Positions 41,289 to 50,570 are shown, counted from the stretch's first letter. The stretch: 64,000 bases of DNA from Poriferisodalis sp965208895 (GCF_965208895.1 NZ_OZ242363.1:2790001-2854000); one strand, 5' to 3'. The notes: generated from the sequence alone by a model not told the origin. Translations and numbers: made by a program.

Positions 41289-41684
41289 CTACGGCGTGGT
41301 CAGCGGTGTGAGCATCTCGACGAGTTCGGCCACGCTTTCGAGGTCAGCAGCGATCGATTTCGCATTGAGGTGGCGCTTGCGGCGGTAGTAGTTGCCGTGC
41401 AGGTCGTTGGCCGTGGCACGCAGAGCGCGAATGCGATCGTCGCCGATCTGCTGCCAAGCGTTGTTCAGGACGACGCTGAAATCCGCGTGGGTCTCGTACT
41501 CCCATCGCTGGGCCAGCGCGACAGCCTTGGCCATGTGGGCTGCGGCACCCCAGCCCTTCTCAGAGGCTTGGTGCAACCGGTCTTCGGCCAGATAGGAGTG
41601 GCTGGCGTCCAAGAATTCGCGTGCCTGCGACACGTAGTCTTCAATTGCTGCCGCGGGCATGTCCTCGATGCTGATGTTTGCCAC
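41289..41684 (-). CDS. HEPN-domain protein (PaREP1-like)
   Basis: About 131 aa, almost all helical. The core AREFLDASHSYLAEDRLHQA followed by SEKGWGAAAHMAKAVALAQ matches PaREP1/HEPN proteins. An R-x6-H motif (RATANDLH, residues 89-96) agrees with the Rx4-6H catalytic motif of HEPN ribonucleases. No nucleotidyltransferase (MNT) partner lies next to it, so it is not an obvious toxin-antitoxin pair. GTG 41684 is preferred because GAGGA precedes it; the open frame runs on to 41888, across the htpX start. Confidence 0.6.
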   Translation of the reverse strand: MANISIEDMPAAAIEDYVSQAREFLDASHSYLAEDRLHQASEKGWGAAAHMAKAVALAQRWEYETHADFSVVLNNAWQQIGDDRIRALRATANDLHGNYYRRKRHLNAKSIAADLESVAELVEMLTPLTTP

Positions 41685-41842
41685 AACGGCGTTCCTCACA
41701 GTCGGACGTTCCGGCAAGTTCGGACGTTCCAAAAAGTAGCGTGGCTGTCTCTGTTGTGGACCATGGTTTCCAGAGGCTGGTGCTCGGCTGCGCAGACGCG
41801 GTTGCGCGTCTGGGGAACAGGCTGCCGTCATTATCCTGAACC

Positions 41843-42748
41843 GTGACTGCACAGCGTCCGCAGCACAGCGTCGGAAACGAGGTATCACACAACGTGCGCA
41901 ACACGGCTAAGACCACTGTTCTGCTGGCTGGCCTCGCCGGCCTGATCCTGTGGATCGGCAGCTTCTGGGGGCAAGGCGGCCTGGTGATCGCCGTCATCAT
42001 CGCCTTGGTAATGGTGGGCGGCAGCTACTGGTTCAGCGACAAGCTGGCGATCCGCTCCGCCCGAGCCCAGGAAGTCGAGCCGCACCAGCTACCCGACTAC
42101 TGGCGGATCATGCAGGAGCTCACCACGCTGTCGGACATGCCGATGCCCCGGTTGTACGTCTCGCCCGATCCCCAGCCCAACGCGTTCGCCACAGGTCGCA
42201 ACCCGGCCAACGCAGCGGTCTGCGTCACCGAAGGACTCATTCGCCACCTCGACTGGTATGAGATTCGCGGCGTGCTGGCACACGAGATGGCCCACATCCG
42301 CAACCGTGACATTCTCATCGGTTCCGTGGCAGCGGCCGTGGCCACGGCCATCACCTTCGCTGCCCGCATGGCGCAGTTCGCGCTCATCTTCGGAGGCGGT
42401 GGTCGCGACGACGACCGCAACCCGATCGGCGAACTGCTGTTGATCTTCCTGGCACCGATCGCTGCGATGCTGCTGCAGATGGCCATCAGCCGCAGCCGCG
42501 AGTACCAGGCCGACCGCACTGCCGCTCGGATGATCGGCGACGGCGAACCGCTCGCCCGGGCGCTCGAGAAGCTCGACGTGGCCTCCAAGACCGTCCCCAG
42601 CCTGGCCGATCCCAATCAGGCCCAGATGTACATCGCCAACCCGCTGGCCAGCCGCCGGATGGGCTTCAAAGGGCTGTTCACCACGCACCCGCCGATGGAA
42701 GAGCGCATCCGCCGCCTGCGTGACGGCTCCTGGCAGGAAGCGATCTGA
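41843..42748 (+). CDS. htpX: M48 membrane metalloprotease HtpX
   Basis: Membrane-bound zinc protease that degrades damaged membrane proteins. 301 aa with two N-terminal helices, the zinc motif HEMAH at residues 147-151 (VLAHEMAHIRNRD), a second membrane hairpin (VAAAVATAITFAARM and LLLIFLAPIAAMLLQ) and the third-ligand Glu in SRSREYQADRTAARM. The end THPPMEERIRRL is also typical. GTG 41843 is taken; GTG 41894 is an alternative. Divergent from the HEPN gene. Confidence 0.94.
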   Translation: MTAQRPQHSVGNEVSHNVRNTAKTTVLLAGLAGLILWIGSFWGQGGLVIAVIIALVMVGGSYWFSDKLAIRSARAQEVEPHQLPDYWRIMQELTTLSDMPMPRLYVSPDPQPNAFATGRNPANAAVCVTEGLIRHLDWYEIRGVLAHEMAHIRNRDILIGSVAAAVATAITFAARMAQFALIFGGGGRDDDRNPIGELLLIFLAPIAAMLLQMAISRSREYQADRTAARMIGDGEPLARALEKLDVASKTVPSLADPNQAQMYIANPLASRRMGFKGLFTTHPPMEERIRRLRDGSWQEAI

Positions 42749-42757
42749 GTCTCGGGC

Positions 42758-43246
42758 TCAGTCCCGGAAGTTCTCGAACTGCAAGGGCACGTCGAAATCG
42801 CCTGCTTTGAGCTCGGCGATCACGGCCTGCAAGTCGTCGCGCTTCTTCGACATCACTCGCAGCTGATCGCCCTGGGTCTGCGACTGCACACCCTTGATGC
42901 CGAGTCCCTTGATGAACTTGTTCAGCTCGCGGGCGCGGTCCGATGAGATGCCGGCCTGCAGTGAGGCTGCTTGGCGGACGGTGCCGCCAGAGGCCTCCTC
43001 GACATTGCCGTAGTGGACGGCCTTCAGGCTGACCTGGCGGCGCACCAGCTTCTCTTCGAGCACCTGGCGCATTGCTGTGAGGCGATCCTCGGTGCTCGCT
43101 CGCATATTGATGGCATCGTCTCCGAGCTCCACGGCACTGCCGGTGTTGCGGAAGTCGTACCGGTTGGCGATCTCACGGGACGCCTGATCCACCGCGTTGC
43201 GAATCTCCTGAATGTCCACTTTGGAGACGACGTCGAAAGAAGGCAT
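42758..43246 (-). CDS. YajQ-family nucleotide-binding protein
   Basis: Product of 162 aa; it starts MPSFDVVSKVDIQEIRNAVD and ends with FDVPLQFENFRD, both hallmarks of the YajQ/UPF0234 family, with ALEV-like core IKGLGIKGVQSQTQGDQLRV. Family members bind cyclic di-GMP or other nucleotides, or tRNA; which applies here is unknown. Ends nine bases from the htpX stop (convergent). Confidence 0.93.
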   Translation of the reverse strand: MPSFDVVSKVDIQEIRNAVDQASREIANRYDFRNTGSAVELGDDAINMRASTEDRLTAMRQVLEEKLVRRQVSLKAVHYGNVEEASGGTVRQAASLQAGISSDRARELNKFIKGLGIKGVQSQTQGDQLRVMSKKRDDLQAVIAELKAGDFDVPLQFENFRD

Positions 43247-43454
43247 GGCCGCAAGTTAGCGAGCTGAATCATGTCTCAGACCCCGGAGCTCGCGGCGCAT
43301 TCGACCATGCTGTGGGTGCGATGCAATCCGGTGGCCCGCCCACTCTTGGACCGGTACCCGAGCGGACGCTGCGCCGGCTGCCGATCTCAATGGCGGGGCA
43401 GTCCTCGTCCGGGTTGCGGGAGTTCTGCAACGCTCTAGGCTGCGAGGCTCACCT

Positions 43455-43539
43455 GGGTCGGTGCCCGAGCGGACAAAGGGAGCGGGCTGTAAACCCGTCG
43501 GCTTCGCCTACGGAGGTTCGAATCCTCCCCGGCCCACCA
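43455..43539 (+). tRNA. tRNA-Tyr (anticodon GTA)
   Basis: 85 bases including an encoded CCA. Acceptor GGGTCGG (43455-43461) pairs with CCGGCCC before ACCA. The anticodon loop is CTGTAAA (anticodon GTA). A long variable arm (GTCGGCTTCGCCTACGG region) is present as in bacterial tRNA-Tyr, and GGTTCGAATCC is the T loop. Single tRNA; the flanking 200 bases upstream hold no gene that I recognise. Confidence 0.95.
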
Positions 43540-43708
43540 GCGCGGAGGCGAGTTCCGCCTTGAACCACGACTTTGCGCGGCAGGCATCGCTCAGGGCATC
43601 GACGGGCAGTCGCAGGATCCGTGCGGTATCTATGCTGCATTGCCACATCGCACTGCGACAGCTAAGTTGTGATTCACAGCGCTTGATCCGAAGACAGAAG
43701 GGCTTTCC

Positions 43709-44272
43709 ATGTCAACCACCGACAACAGCGATCCCGGACCGCCCCCAGATCTCGTCGGGACCGCCGGTGCCGACGTTCTCGAGGACGAAACCGGCTTCGG
43801 TTCGGTCATCGACGGGCTCGCCGGCAATGATGTCCTCATTGGACTTGAAGGCGACGACACGCTGCTCGGCGGCGCAGGCGACGACGTACTGCTCGGCGGG
43901 GAAGGCGCGGACACGATTGTCGGCGGGTCAGGTCACGACCTCATGTTCGGCAATGCTTCGGAGGTCAACGAGGCCGGTTTCGTCGTCACGACTGCCGACA
44001 GCACCGCCGCGGACACCTTCGTGTTTCAGCCCGGCGGCGGCACCGACGCGATCGCTGACTTCGACGCCGGCATCGACGTCATCGACCTGAGCGCTATCGA
44101 CTCGATCGCCTCCATGAACGATCTGACGATCCTCGACCACGGGAGCAGCACAGTGATCGACCTGGGCCCCGCCAACGGCACGATCACCCTGCACGGCTTC
44201 AACGCCGACAATCTCAGCGAGGCCGACTTCATCTTCAGCCCCCCCGCCGACATCGACGACGGGGCGCTGTAA
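43709..44272 (+). CDS. Small RTX calcium-binding protein, probable type I secretion substrate
   Basis: Product of 187 aa, no signal peptide. Residues about 30-80 carry nonapeptide RTX repeats (GNDVLIGLEGDDTLLGGAGD, GGEGADTIVGGSGHD). A serralysin-type C-terminal half follows (DTFVFQPGGGTDAIADFDAG, DVIDLSAI) ending FNADNLSEADFIF, shared with the RTX protein at 48120-48650 and probably the secretion signal. There is no enzymatic domain. Gene lies directly upstream of an ABC exporter and HlyD adaptor; AGAAGG precedes the ATG. Confidence 0.88.
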   Translation: MSTTDNSDPGPPPDLVGTAGADVLEDETGFGSVIDGLAGNDVLIGLEGDDTLLGGAGDDVLLGGEGADTIVGGSGHDLMFGNASEVNEAGFVVTTADSTAADTFVFQPGGGTDAIADFDAGIDVIDLSAIDSIASMNDLTILDHGSSTVIDLGPANGTITLHGFNADNLSEADFIFSPPADIDDGAL

Positions 44273-44445
44273 GACCGACTCAGCCAGAAATCGCCGAGCC
44301 ATATGCATGCCGCGATGTCCCAGGGGCTGTCGTCACTCGCGGGTGCTTGAAGAACGAGCGGAACACTGATGTACTCTCGGGGTTCATGCCCGCGGTCGCA
44401 TGCGTCGCCGCACGAATTCGAGCCGCATGAACCCGACCACACTGC

Positions 44446-46371
44446 GTGAACCCGCCGACTGACTCCGCCGACGGCGAGCGCGAGATCCGCGATGCGCTCG
44501 CTGAGAGCCGTCGGCTCTTCGGCGCGTGCGCTCTGTTCAGCGTCTTCGTCAATCTCTTGATGCTGACCGGGCCGCTGTTCATGCTCCAGGTGTACGACCG
44601 CGTGCTGAGTTCGCGCTCGGAGGCGACGCTGCTCACGCTGCTGGGGATCGTCGCATTCCTGTTTCTCATCATGGGGTTGCTCGACTACGCCCGCGGGCGG
44701 GTGCTGGCACGCGCCGGCGCTCGGATGCAGATTCGCCTCGACGATCGGGTGCTGCGCGCCGTGCTGGCTCGTTCTGTCTCGCCCGCCGAGCGAGCGCAGC
44801 CCGCAGCGGGACCTGCCGACCTCGAGTCGCTGCAGAGGTTTGCGGCGAGCAGCGCTCCGTTCGCACTGTTCGATGCACCCTGGACGCCGATATTCCTCGC
44901 CGTGCTGTTCGTGTTCCACTGGACTCTCGGGTTGCTGGCAGTGGGCTCCGGAACCCTGCTGGTCGTGATCGCCCTCATCGGGCAAAAGCGAACGGCTCAC
45001 CTGCAAGACGGACTCCGAAGCACCACCCAGCAGTCGGCATTCTTCGTCGAGCAGATGCGAGCAGGCGGCGAGACGGTCCAAGGTCTCGGCATGACCGATG
45101 CCGTCGTCCGCCGCTCACGGGAACTGCGCGGCCGCACACTCGCCCAGACCCTCACGGCATCAGACCGGGTCGGGTTGTTCACCTCGTCGTCGAGGACACT
45201 GCGCCTGTTCCTGCAATCGGCCATGCTCGGGCTCGGCGCGTGGCTGGCGATCCGCGGGCAGATATCGCCGGGGCTGATGATCGCTGCTTCGATCCTGCTG
45301 GGCCGCGCCCTCGCGCCGATTGACCAGGCAATCGGCCAATGGCCGGCCACGCAGCGGGCGCTGGCCTCGTATCGATCCCTGTCGAGCTTGCTTGCTCACA
45401 GCCCGCCGCCGGTGGCCCGCACCTCGCTTCCTCAGCCGCGTGCCTTGCTCGAAGCCCGCAACGTCATCGTCGCGCCGCCGGGCGCCCGCTACGCCACCGT
45501 CCGCGGCGCCTCGTTGCGGCTCGAACCGGGGAACGCCGTCGGCATTGCAGGGCCGTCGGCCTCAGGCAAGTCCACGTTCGCTCGTGCCTTGGCGGGCGTG
45601 TGGTTCCCCGCCAACGGCTCCATTCGCCTCGACGGCGCCGAACTCGACCAGTACGGCACCGACATTGGCCTGCACATCGGCTACCTGCCCCAAGAAGTCG
45701 TCCTCTTCGACGGCACCGTCGCTCAGAACATCGCTCGCATGTCGCCAGACGCGCTCGACGAGGACATCGTCGACGCGGCAAAGCGCACCGGGGCACACGA
45801 GATGATCCTGCGCCTGCCCGACGGGTACGACTTCCGGGTCGCTGCCGGCGGCGCGGCGCTGTCGGGGGGGCAGCGCCAGAGGATCGCGCTCGCGCGAGCC
45901 TTCTACGGGTCGCCGGCGGTGATCGTCATGGACGAGCCCGACTCCAACCTCGACGCCGAGGGCACCATGGCGCTCGCCCGCGCGGTTGAGGGTCACAAGC
46001 AGCGAGGCGGAGCAGCGCTGATCGTCGCGCACCGCCACGGCGCGTTCAACCAGTGCGACACCGTCTACATCATGGAGAACGGCCGACCGGTGCCCGCAAG
46101 CTCGCTGCGCCCGAGCCAGGCCACCTCGCCAGTGAGGTCGCTCCAGGCCGCCGACGGCGACGACGCACCAAGCTCGACGGGACCCGACGATTCGAGCCAG
46201 GCACCTTCGATGCCCGAGGCCGACGGTGACGAGGCCCTCTCGACACTGCCGACGAGGACGCTCGAACGTATCGACACTGCGATTGCGCGCCTGCTCAGCA
46301 ACCAGCACGATCCTTCCCGCCCACCGGCATCCGAAGCTGCACCTGCGCGTTCATCACGCGACGCTCCATGA
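44446..46371 (+). CDS. Type I secretion ABC transporter (PrtD/AprD type)
   Basis: Product of 641 aa: membrane domain with about six helices in the first 320 residues, then an ATPase with Walker A GPSASGKST (369-377), signature LSGGQRQR (from 472) and Walker B VIVMDEPDSNLD (Asp496-Glu497). There is no N-terminal C39-like domain, so it belongs to the PrtD group that exports RTX proteins without a leader. A long, Ser/Asp-rich tail follows the ATPase. The GTG start at 44446 is likely. The end overlaps the adaptor gene (ATGA). Confidence 0.92.
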   Translation: MNPPTDSADGEREIRDALAESRRLFGACALFSVFVNLLMLTGPLFMLQVYDRVLSSRSEATLLTLLGIVAFLFLIMGLLDYARGRVLARAGARMQIRLDDRVLRAVLARSVSPAERAQPAAGPADLESLQRFAASSAPFALFDAPWTPIFLAVLFVFHWTLGLLAVGSGTLLVVIALIGQKRTAHLQDGLRSTTQQSAFFVEQMRAGGETVQGLGMTDAVVRRSRELRGRTLAQTLTASDRVGLFTSSSRTLRLFLQSAMLGLGAWLAIRGQISPGLMIAASILLGRALAPIDQAIGQWPATQRALASYRSLSSLLAHSPPPVARTSLPQPRALLEARNVIVAPPGARYATVRGASLRLEPGNAVGIAGPSASGKSTFARALAGVWFPANGSIRLDGAELDQYGTDIGLHIGYLPQEVVLFDGTVAQNIARMSPDALDEDIVDAAKRTGAHEMILRLPDGYDFRVAAGGAALSGGQRQRIALARAFYGSPAVIVMDEPDSNLDAEGTMALARAVEGHKQRGGAALIVAHRHGAFNQCDTVYIMENGRPVPASSLRPSQATSPVRSLQAADGDDAPSSTGPDDSSQAPSMPEADGDEALSTLPTRTLERIDTAIARLLSNQHDPSRPPASEAAPARSSRDAP

Positions 46372-47591
46372 CTGGCGAGGAGCCCGCACTCGCCCGATCC
46401 GGCGAAGCCGTCCATCACGGTGAGCCGCCCGGTCTGTCGGCACGCTCATTCATCGCCTTGGGCTTCGCCGCAGTGGCAGTGCTGGTCGTCGGGCTGTTCG
46501 GGTGGGGCGTGCTGGCATCGGTCTCCAGCGCGGCGATCGCCCAAGGCCGCATCACCGTGGAAGCACGGCACCAGCCGGTCAGCCACGTCGACGGCGGCGT
46601 CGTCGAAGCTGTGCTCGTGCGCAACGGCGACGAGGTTTCCCAAGGCGACGTGCTGGTCGAATTCGCCGTCGGCGCCCTGCAATCCGAGGTGGAGGCGCTG
46701 GAGACTCAGCTTGCCTCTCATCAGGCTCGCCGTGAGCGGCTTGAAGCGGAGCTGCGCAACACAGGCGAAATCGAGTGGAGCGTGCATCTGCTGATCGCGG
46801 CCGAGCAAAGCTCGGCGGTCGAAGCACTGCTTCGCAACGAGGAACTCGTCTTCGACGAGCGCTTGGAGCTGCATCGCGAGCAGTCGTCGCTGCTTGACGA
46901 GCGGATCGCCCAGGCGACTCAAGAGCTGAATGCGCTGACCTCACGCAGCGACGCTGATCGGGTCACTGTCGCAGGCGCTCGCAGCCGGCTCGACGACCTC
47001 AGAGCCGAGGTGCTGGCGCGTGAGGCTGACCGGCTCGACACAGCCGACGCACTCATCACAGCCGAGCTTGCCGAAGAGCAGACTCTGGCAGCGCGGATTC
47101 GCCAGCTGGCCCAGCGCGTCGCTCGCCGTTCCCTGCGATCCCCCATAGCGGGCACCGTGTTCGCGATGACCGTCGCAGGCCCCGGAGATCTGGTGCGGCC
47201 AGCAGCGCCGCTGCTGAGCATCGTGCCGGCCGACTCAGAGCTGATCGTGCTGGCACGCATCGAGACCAATCTCGTCGATCAGATCTACATCGGCCAGGAA
47301 TCGCTGGTCCGCTTCCCGGCATTTGCGTACCGGTCCACGCCGGAGCGAGCGGCGCGGGTGCTGAGCGTCTCCGCTGACGCCTATAGCGACGAGCAGACCG
47401 GCGCCTCGTGGTTCGATGTCGAGCTTGCCATCGACACCGACGGCCCCGATTCGGCCGATTCCCCACAGGAACTGCCGCTCGTGCCAGGAATGCCCGCGGA
47501 GGTCATCATCAACACAGGAGAACGGTCGATTCTCAGCTACTTGGCCAAGCCGGTCACCGATTTCTTCACGCGCTCGCTGCGCGAGAACTGA
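46368..47591 (+). CDS. HlyD-family membrane fusion protein of type I secretion
   Basis: Product of 407 aa. One N-terminal helix (SFIALGFAAVAVLVVGLFGW) anchors it; then a lipoyl-like half (HVDGGVVEAVLVRNGDEVSQ), a long coiled-coil hairpin (about residues 105-235), the second lipoyl half (RSLRSPIAGTVFAMTVAGPG) and a beta-barrel (LVPGMPAEVIINTGERSILS). The end LSYLAKPVTDFFTRSLREN-like is typical of PrtE-type adaptors. Overlaps the ABC gene. Such adaptors normally join an outer-membrane channel, which is not encoded in this window. Confidence 0.92.
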   Translation: MTGEEPALARSGEAVHHGEPPGLSARSFIALGFAAVAVLVVGLFGWGVLASVSSAAIAQGRITVEARHQPVSHVDGGVVEAVLVRNGDEVSQGDVLVEFAVGALQSEVEALETQLASHQARRERLEAELRNTGEIEWSVHLLIAAEQSSAVEALLRNEELVFDERLELHREQSSLLDERIAQATQELNALTSRSDADRVTVAGARSRLDDLRAEVLAREADRLDTADALITAELAEEQTLAARIRQLAQRVARRSLRSPIAGTVFAMTVAGPGDLVRPAAPLLSIVPADSELIVLARIETNLVDQIYIGQESLVRFPAFAYRSTPERAARVLSVSADAYSDEQTGASWFDVELAIDTDGPDSADSPQELPLVPGMPAEVIINTGERSILSYLAKPVTDFFTRSLREN

Positions 47592-47600
47592 GCCTTCGCC

Positions 47601-48074
47601 GTGACGGACCGTTCTGCCGCCCCGCCGGCCCACCAAGGCCGTCATCTCGCAGTCTCGCTCGCCAACGATGTGCGGGAGCTGGCCCGCGTCGGCGCCGCGG
47701 TCGACGAGTTCTGCTCCGTCGCAAGCCTGGGTCAGCGGCTCGGCTATGCCGTCAACCTTGCCGTGGAAGAAGTGCTCGCCCACATCATTGCCAACGCGTA
47801 CAGCGACAACGACATGCATCGAATCGAAGTTGCCGTGTATCTCGACTCAGACCAGTTCGAGGTGTTCGTCGTACACGACGGTCGGTCGCTGCAGATGCAT
47901 CCGCCCCCAGACTCCTCGTCTGTGGATCCGCCGGAGAACCTTGGCGCACTCGACGGCGCCTCCCCATCCGCTCTGGACCATCTGGGGCTGCTGCTCGTGC
48001 ATCAAGTCATGGACAGCGTCGCATCGGTGCGTCGAAACGGCTGCAACGCCGTCGTGATGACCAAGCAACTCTGA
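47601..48074 (+). CDS. SpoIIAB/RsbW-like GHKL-fold protein in the secretion operon
   Basis: Product of 157 aa, nine bases after the adaptor gene. It resembles anti-sigma factor ATPases: LGYAVNLAVEEVLAHIIANA is the N box, and DHLGLLLVHQVMDSV the lower G box region. The Asn that usually binds Mg (E-E-x-x-x-N) is His here (EEVLAHII), so ATP binding may be altered. Fits a role in regulating the secretion locus through a sigma factor or STAS partner, neither of which lies nearby. Confidence 0.7.
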   Translation: MTDRSAAPPAHQGRHLAVSLANDVRELARVGAAVDEFCSVASLGQRLGYAVNLAVEEVLAHIIANAYSDNDMHRIEVAVYLDSDQFEVFVVHDGRSLQMHPPPDSSSVDPPENLGALDGASPSALDHLGLLLVHQVMDSVASVRRNGCNAVVMTKQL

Positions 48075-48119
48075 GCAAGGGCCGGTCGCGACAGCGTTCG
48101 TTGATGCAATCGCGGCTTG

Positions 48120-48650
48120 CTAGAGCCCGTCGACGCCGTCCGTAGCGCCTTGGAAAATGAAGTCGCTTGCATCGAGATCGTCGGCGTTGAAGTAGAGCAG
48201 GTTGACCGAGCCCGACTCGTCGCCGAACGTGATCTTGGCGCCGAACCGCTCCTTGGTGATCGTCAGGTCGGACATGTCATGAACCGATGACACGCCCGAG
48301 AGATCGATCCTGTCCACGCCGTCGCCGAAATCCTTGATCCAGTCATTGCCGCCGCCGGAGGTGTAGAAGAACGTGTCGCTGTCGGAGTCTCCTGGATGCT
48401 GTTCGTGGGCAAGTCCGTCGCCGTACAGCAGATCGTCGCCGGCGCCCCCGTGGAGCTGGTCGTCGCCGTCGCCGCCGACGAGAACGTCGTTGCCGGTGCC
48501 GCCATGCAGCACATCGTCGCCCGACGCTCCGACGAGATAGTCGTCGCCGCCCTCGCCGTGTATGACATGTGTCACGCCCGGGCTGTTGTCGCCGACGATC
48601 CGATTGTCGTTGTCGTCGCCATAGGTCAGATTCTGAATTGTGTCAGCCAC
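48120..48650 (-). CDS. Second small RTX calcium-binding protein
   Basis: About 176 aa, convergent with the secretion operon. RTX repeats (GEGGDDYLVGASGDDVLHGG, GGDGDDQLHGGAGDDLLYGD) are followed by the same kind of C-terminal half as the first RTX protein (DTFFYTSGGGNDWIKDFGDG, DRIDLSGVSS) and end LYFNADDLDASDFIF. I start at GTG 48650, preceded by GAGGAG on the minus strand; the frame continues upstream to 48707. Probably exported by the adjacent ABC/HlyD pair. Confidence 0.85.
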   Translation of the reverse strand: MADTIQNLTYGDDNDNRIVGDNSPGVTHVIHGEGGDDYLVGASGDDVLHGGTGNDVLVGGDGDDQLHGGAGDDLLYGDGLAHEQHPGDSDSDTFFYTSGGGNDWIKDFGDGVDRIDLSGVSSVHDMSDLTITKERFGAKITFGDESGSVNLLYFNADDLDASDFIFQGATDGVDGL

Positions 48651-48808
48651 ACTCGACTCCTCTTGCGGGATCCTGATCCTACGATATTCGACGTTGACAA
48701 CTGCCATGTCAACCTGTCGCAGTGGGCAGACCGGGTTCCGCTCGCGTGTGGCTCGGCACTGGCTGCCGCCATGACGTCTTGCTGCTCAGCGCGGACTGTC
48801 GGTACGAA

Positions 48809-49585
48809 TCAGCGGCCGGCGCTGTAGCCGCCGTCGATGGGGTGCAGGCTGCCGGTGATGTAACTGGCGTCGTCGGAAGCCAGGAACGCCACCAGCGCGG
48901 CCACTTCGTGGGGCTCGCCGTAGCGCTGTACCGGCAAGCGCTCGGCCATGGCCTTGCGGATGTCGTCGGCATCGTCGCCGCCGATGAAGGTCTCGAGCGA
49001 GCGCATCATGCGTGTCTCGATCGGCGCCGGGCACACGGCGTTCACCCGCACTCCTGAAGTGGCCAGCTCGAGCGCGGCCGACTTGGTGAGCCCGGCCACG
49101 GCGTGCTTGCTCGCCGAGTACGCAGAGATGCCGCGAGAGCCGAACAGGCCGGCCACCGATGCAGTGTTGACAATGGCGCCGCTGCCGCCCGCGATCATCG
49201 CCGGCGCGGCGTGTTTGATGCCCAGCCACACGCCGCGCACGTTGACGGCCATGACCTGGTCGAACGACTCCTCGGTGTATTCGATCATCGGGGCGTAGGT
49301 GCCCTCGATGCCGGCGTTGTTGAACAGGACGTCGACTCGTCCGAAGTTGTCGAGCGTCGCCTGCACGTAGCCGGCGACTTCGTCGGACCTGGTGACGTCG
49401 GCGCCGACCGCCAGCGCCGCGCCGTCCTGAGCTTCCACCGTCGCGACTGCAGCGCCCAGGTCGGTCGTCGCAAGGTCGACGGCCACCACCGACGCCCCCT
49501 CGGACGCGAACCGCTCGCACGCCGCCAACCCGATCCCGCCGGCCGCGCCGGTCACGATCACCACCCGTCCCGTGAACCTGCTCAT
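48809..49585 (-). CDS. Short-chain dehydrogenase/reductase
   Basis: Classical SDR, 258 aa. The cofactor loop TGAAGGIG is at residues 12-19 and NNAG at 89-92; catalytic Ser143, Tyr156 and Lys160 (ISAYSASK) are present. Asp37 after strand 2 suggests preference for NAD(H). Substrate unknown; divergent from a phytanoyl-CoA dioxygenase-like gene 160 bases away, suggesting a shared small-molecule pathway. Confidence 0.92.
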   Translation of the reverse strand: MSRFTGRVVIVTGAAGGIGLAACERFASEGASVVAVDLATTDLGAAVATVEAQDGAALAVGADVTRSDEVAGYVQATLDNFGRVDVLFNNAGIEGTYAPMIEYTEESFDQVMAVNVRGVWLGIKHAAPAMIAGGSGAIVNTASVAGLFGSRGISAYSASKHAVAGLTKSAALELATSGVRVNAVCPAPIETRMMRSLETFIGGDDADDIRKAMAERLPVQRYGEPHEVAALVAFLASDDASYITGSLHPIDGGYSAGR

Positions 49586-49745
49586 CTACGTGCTCCTCGC
49601 TGTCGATTCAAGAACCGCGCCGACCGTACTTCCAGCACCGGCCGCGCGTTGTATTCCTCGGCATGCAGTGCTGTGTCTGGCAATGCAGTGCATCCATCGT
49701 GTTGACTTGGCCCTGTTGGCTTGACGTTCGCGACAGGGGACGACG

Positions 49746-50570
49746 ATGAGCGACACGATTCTGGATCGACCAGCACACGACCTCGTCGACGACGACACGA
49801 TCGAGCGGTTCCGCGCCGACGGTGTGGTCGCACTGCGCAACGTGGTCGACGCCGAATGGGTGGAACGGCTGCGCGGCGGTGTTGCCGACGAGATGGCCAA
49901 CCCGAGCCCGACGGCGCACAACTACTCATCCACCGGGTTCTTCGGCTCGTTGGATCTGTGGCGGTTTCACTCCTTGTTCGAAGAATTCGTCACCCAGTCC
50001 CGGCTCGGCGAGATGGCAGCTGCCATGTTCGGCTCGCCGGTGGTGCGCATGTACTACGACCAGCTCTTCGTCAAAGAACCCGGCTCCAGCCAGCCGGTGC
50101 CGTGGCACAACGACCAGCCGTACTGGCCGATCTCGGGACGGCAGGTGATGTCGTTCTGGATCGCACTCGACACCGTCGATGCCTCCAACGGCCGGGTCGA
50201 GTACGTGAGGGGCTCGCAGGCCTGGGACCGTTGGTTCCAGCCGCGCACCTTCGCCCCGACGAACGCCCACGACTACGAGCGCAACCCCGACTACGAACTC
50301 ATGCCCGACATCGAGGCCGACCGGGACAGCTACGACATCGTCTCGTTCGATCTCGAACCCGGCGATGCGGTCGCCTTCTGGGCGATGATCCTGCACGGCT
50401 CGCAGGGCAACTCGAATCAGGGACGAGCGCGGAGGGGCTATGCCGCCCGCTACATCGGCACTGACGTTCGCTACGACCCTCGTATCGGCACCGCCCAAGT
50501 GCTGCACGTCGACGGGCTCGAGGCGGGCTCCACTATGAAACTCGACCGCTACCCAGTGGTCTGGCCCTGA
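49746..50570 (+). CDS. Phytanoyl-CoA dioxygenase (PhyH) family oxygenase
   Basis: Product of 274 aa. Non-haem iron, 2-oxoglutarate-dependent type: iron ligands H121-N-D123 (PWHNDQPYWP), a later His in MILHGSQGNSNQG, and an Arg for 2-oxoglutarate (RRGYAARYIG). The N-terminus DDDTIERFRADGVVALRNVV is typical of the family. Hydroxylates an unknown substrate. ATG 49746 follows GGGGACGACG. The next genes (DUF1330, SRPBCC) run the same way. Confidence 0.88.
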   Translation: MSDTILDRPAHDLVDDDTIERFRADGVVALRNVVDAEWVERLRGGVADEMANPSPTAHNYSSTGFFGSLDLWRFHSLFEEFVTQSRLGEMAAAMFGSPVVRMYYDQLFVKEPGSSQPVPWHNDQPYWPISGRQVMSFWIALDTVDASNGRVEYVRGSQAWDRWFQPRTFAPTNAHDYERNPDYELMPDIEADRDSYDIVSFDLEPGDAVAFWAMILHGSQGNSNQGRARRGYAARYIGTDVRYDPRIGTAQVLHVDGLEAGSTMKLDRYPVVWP

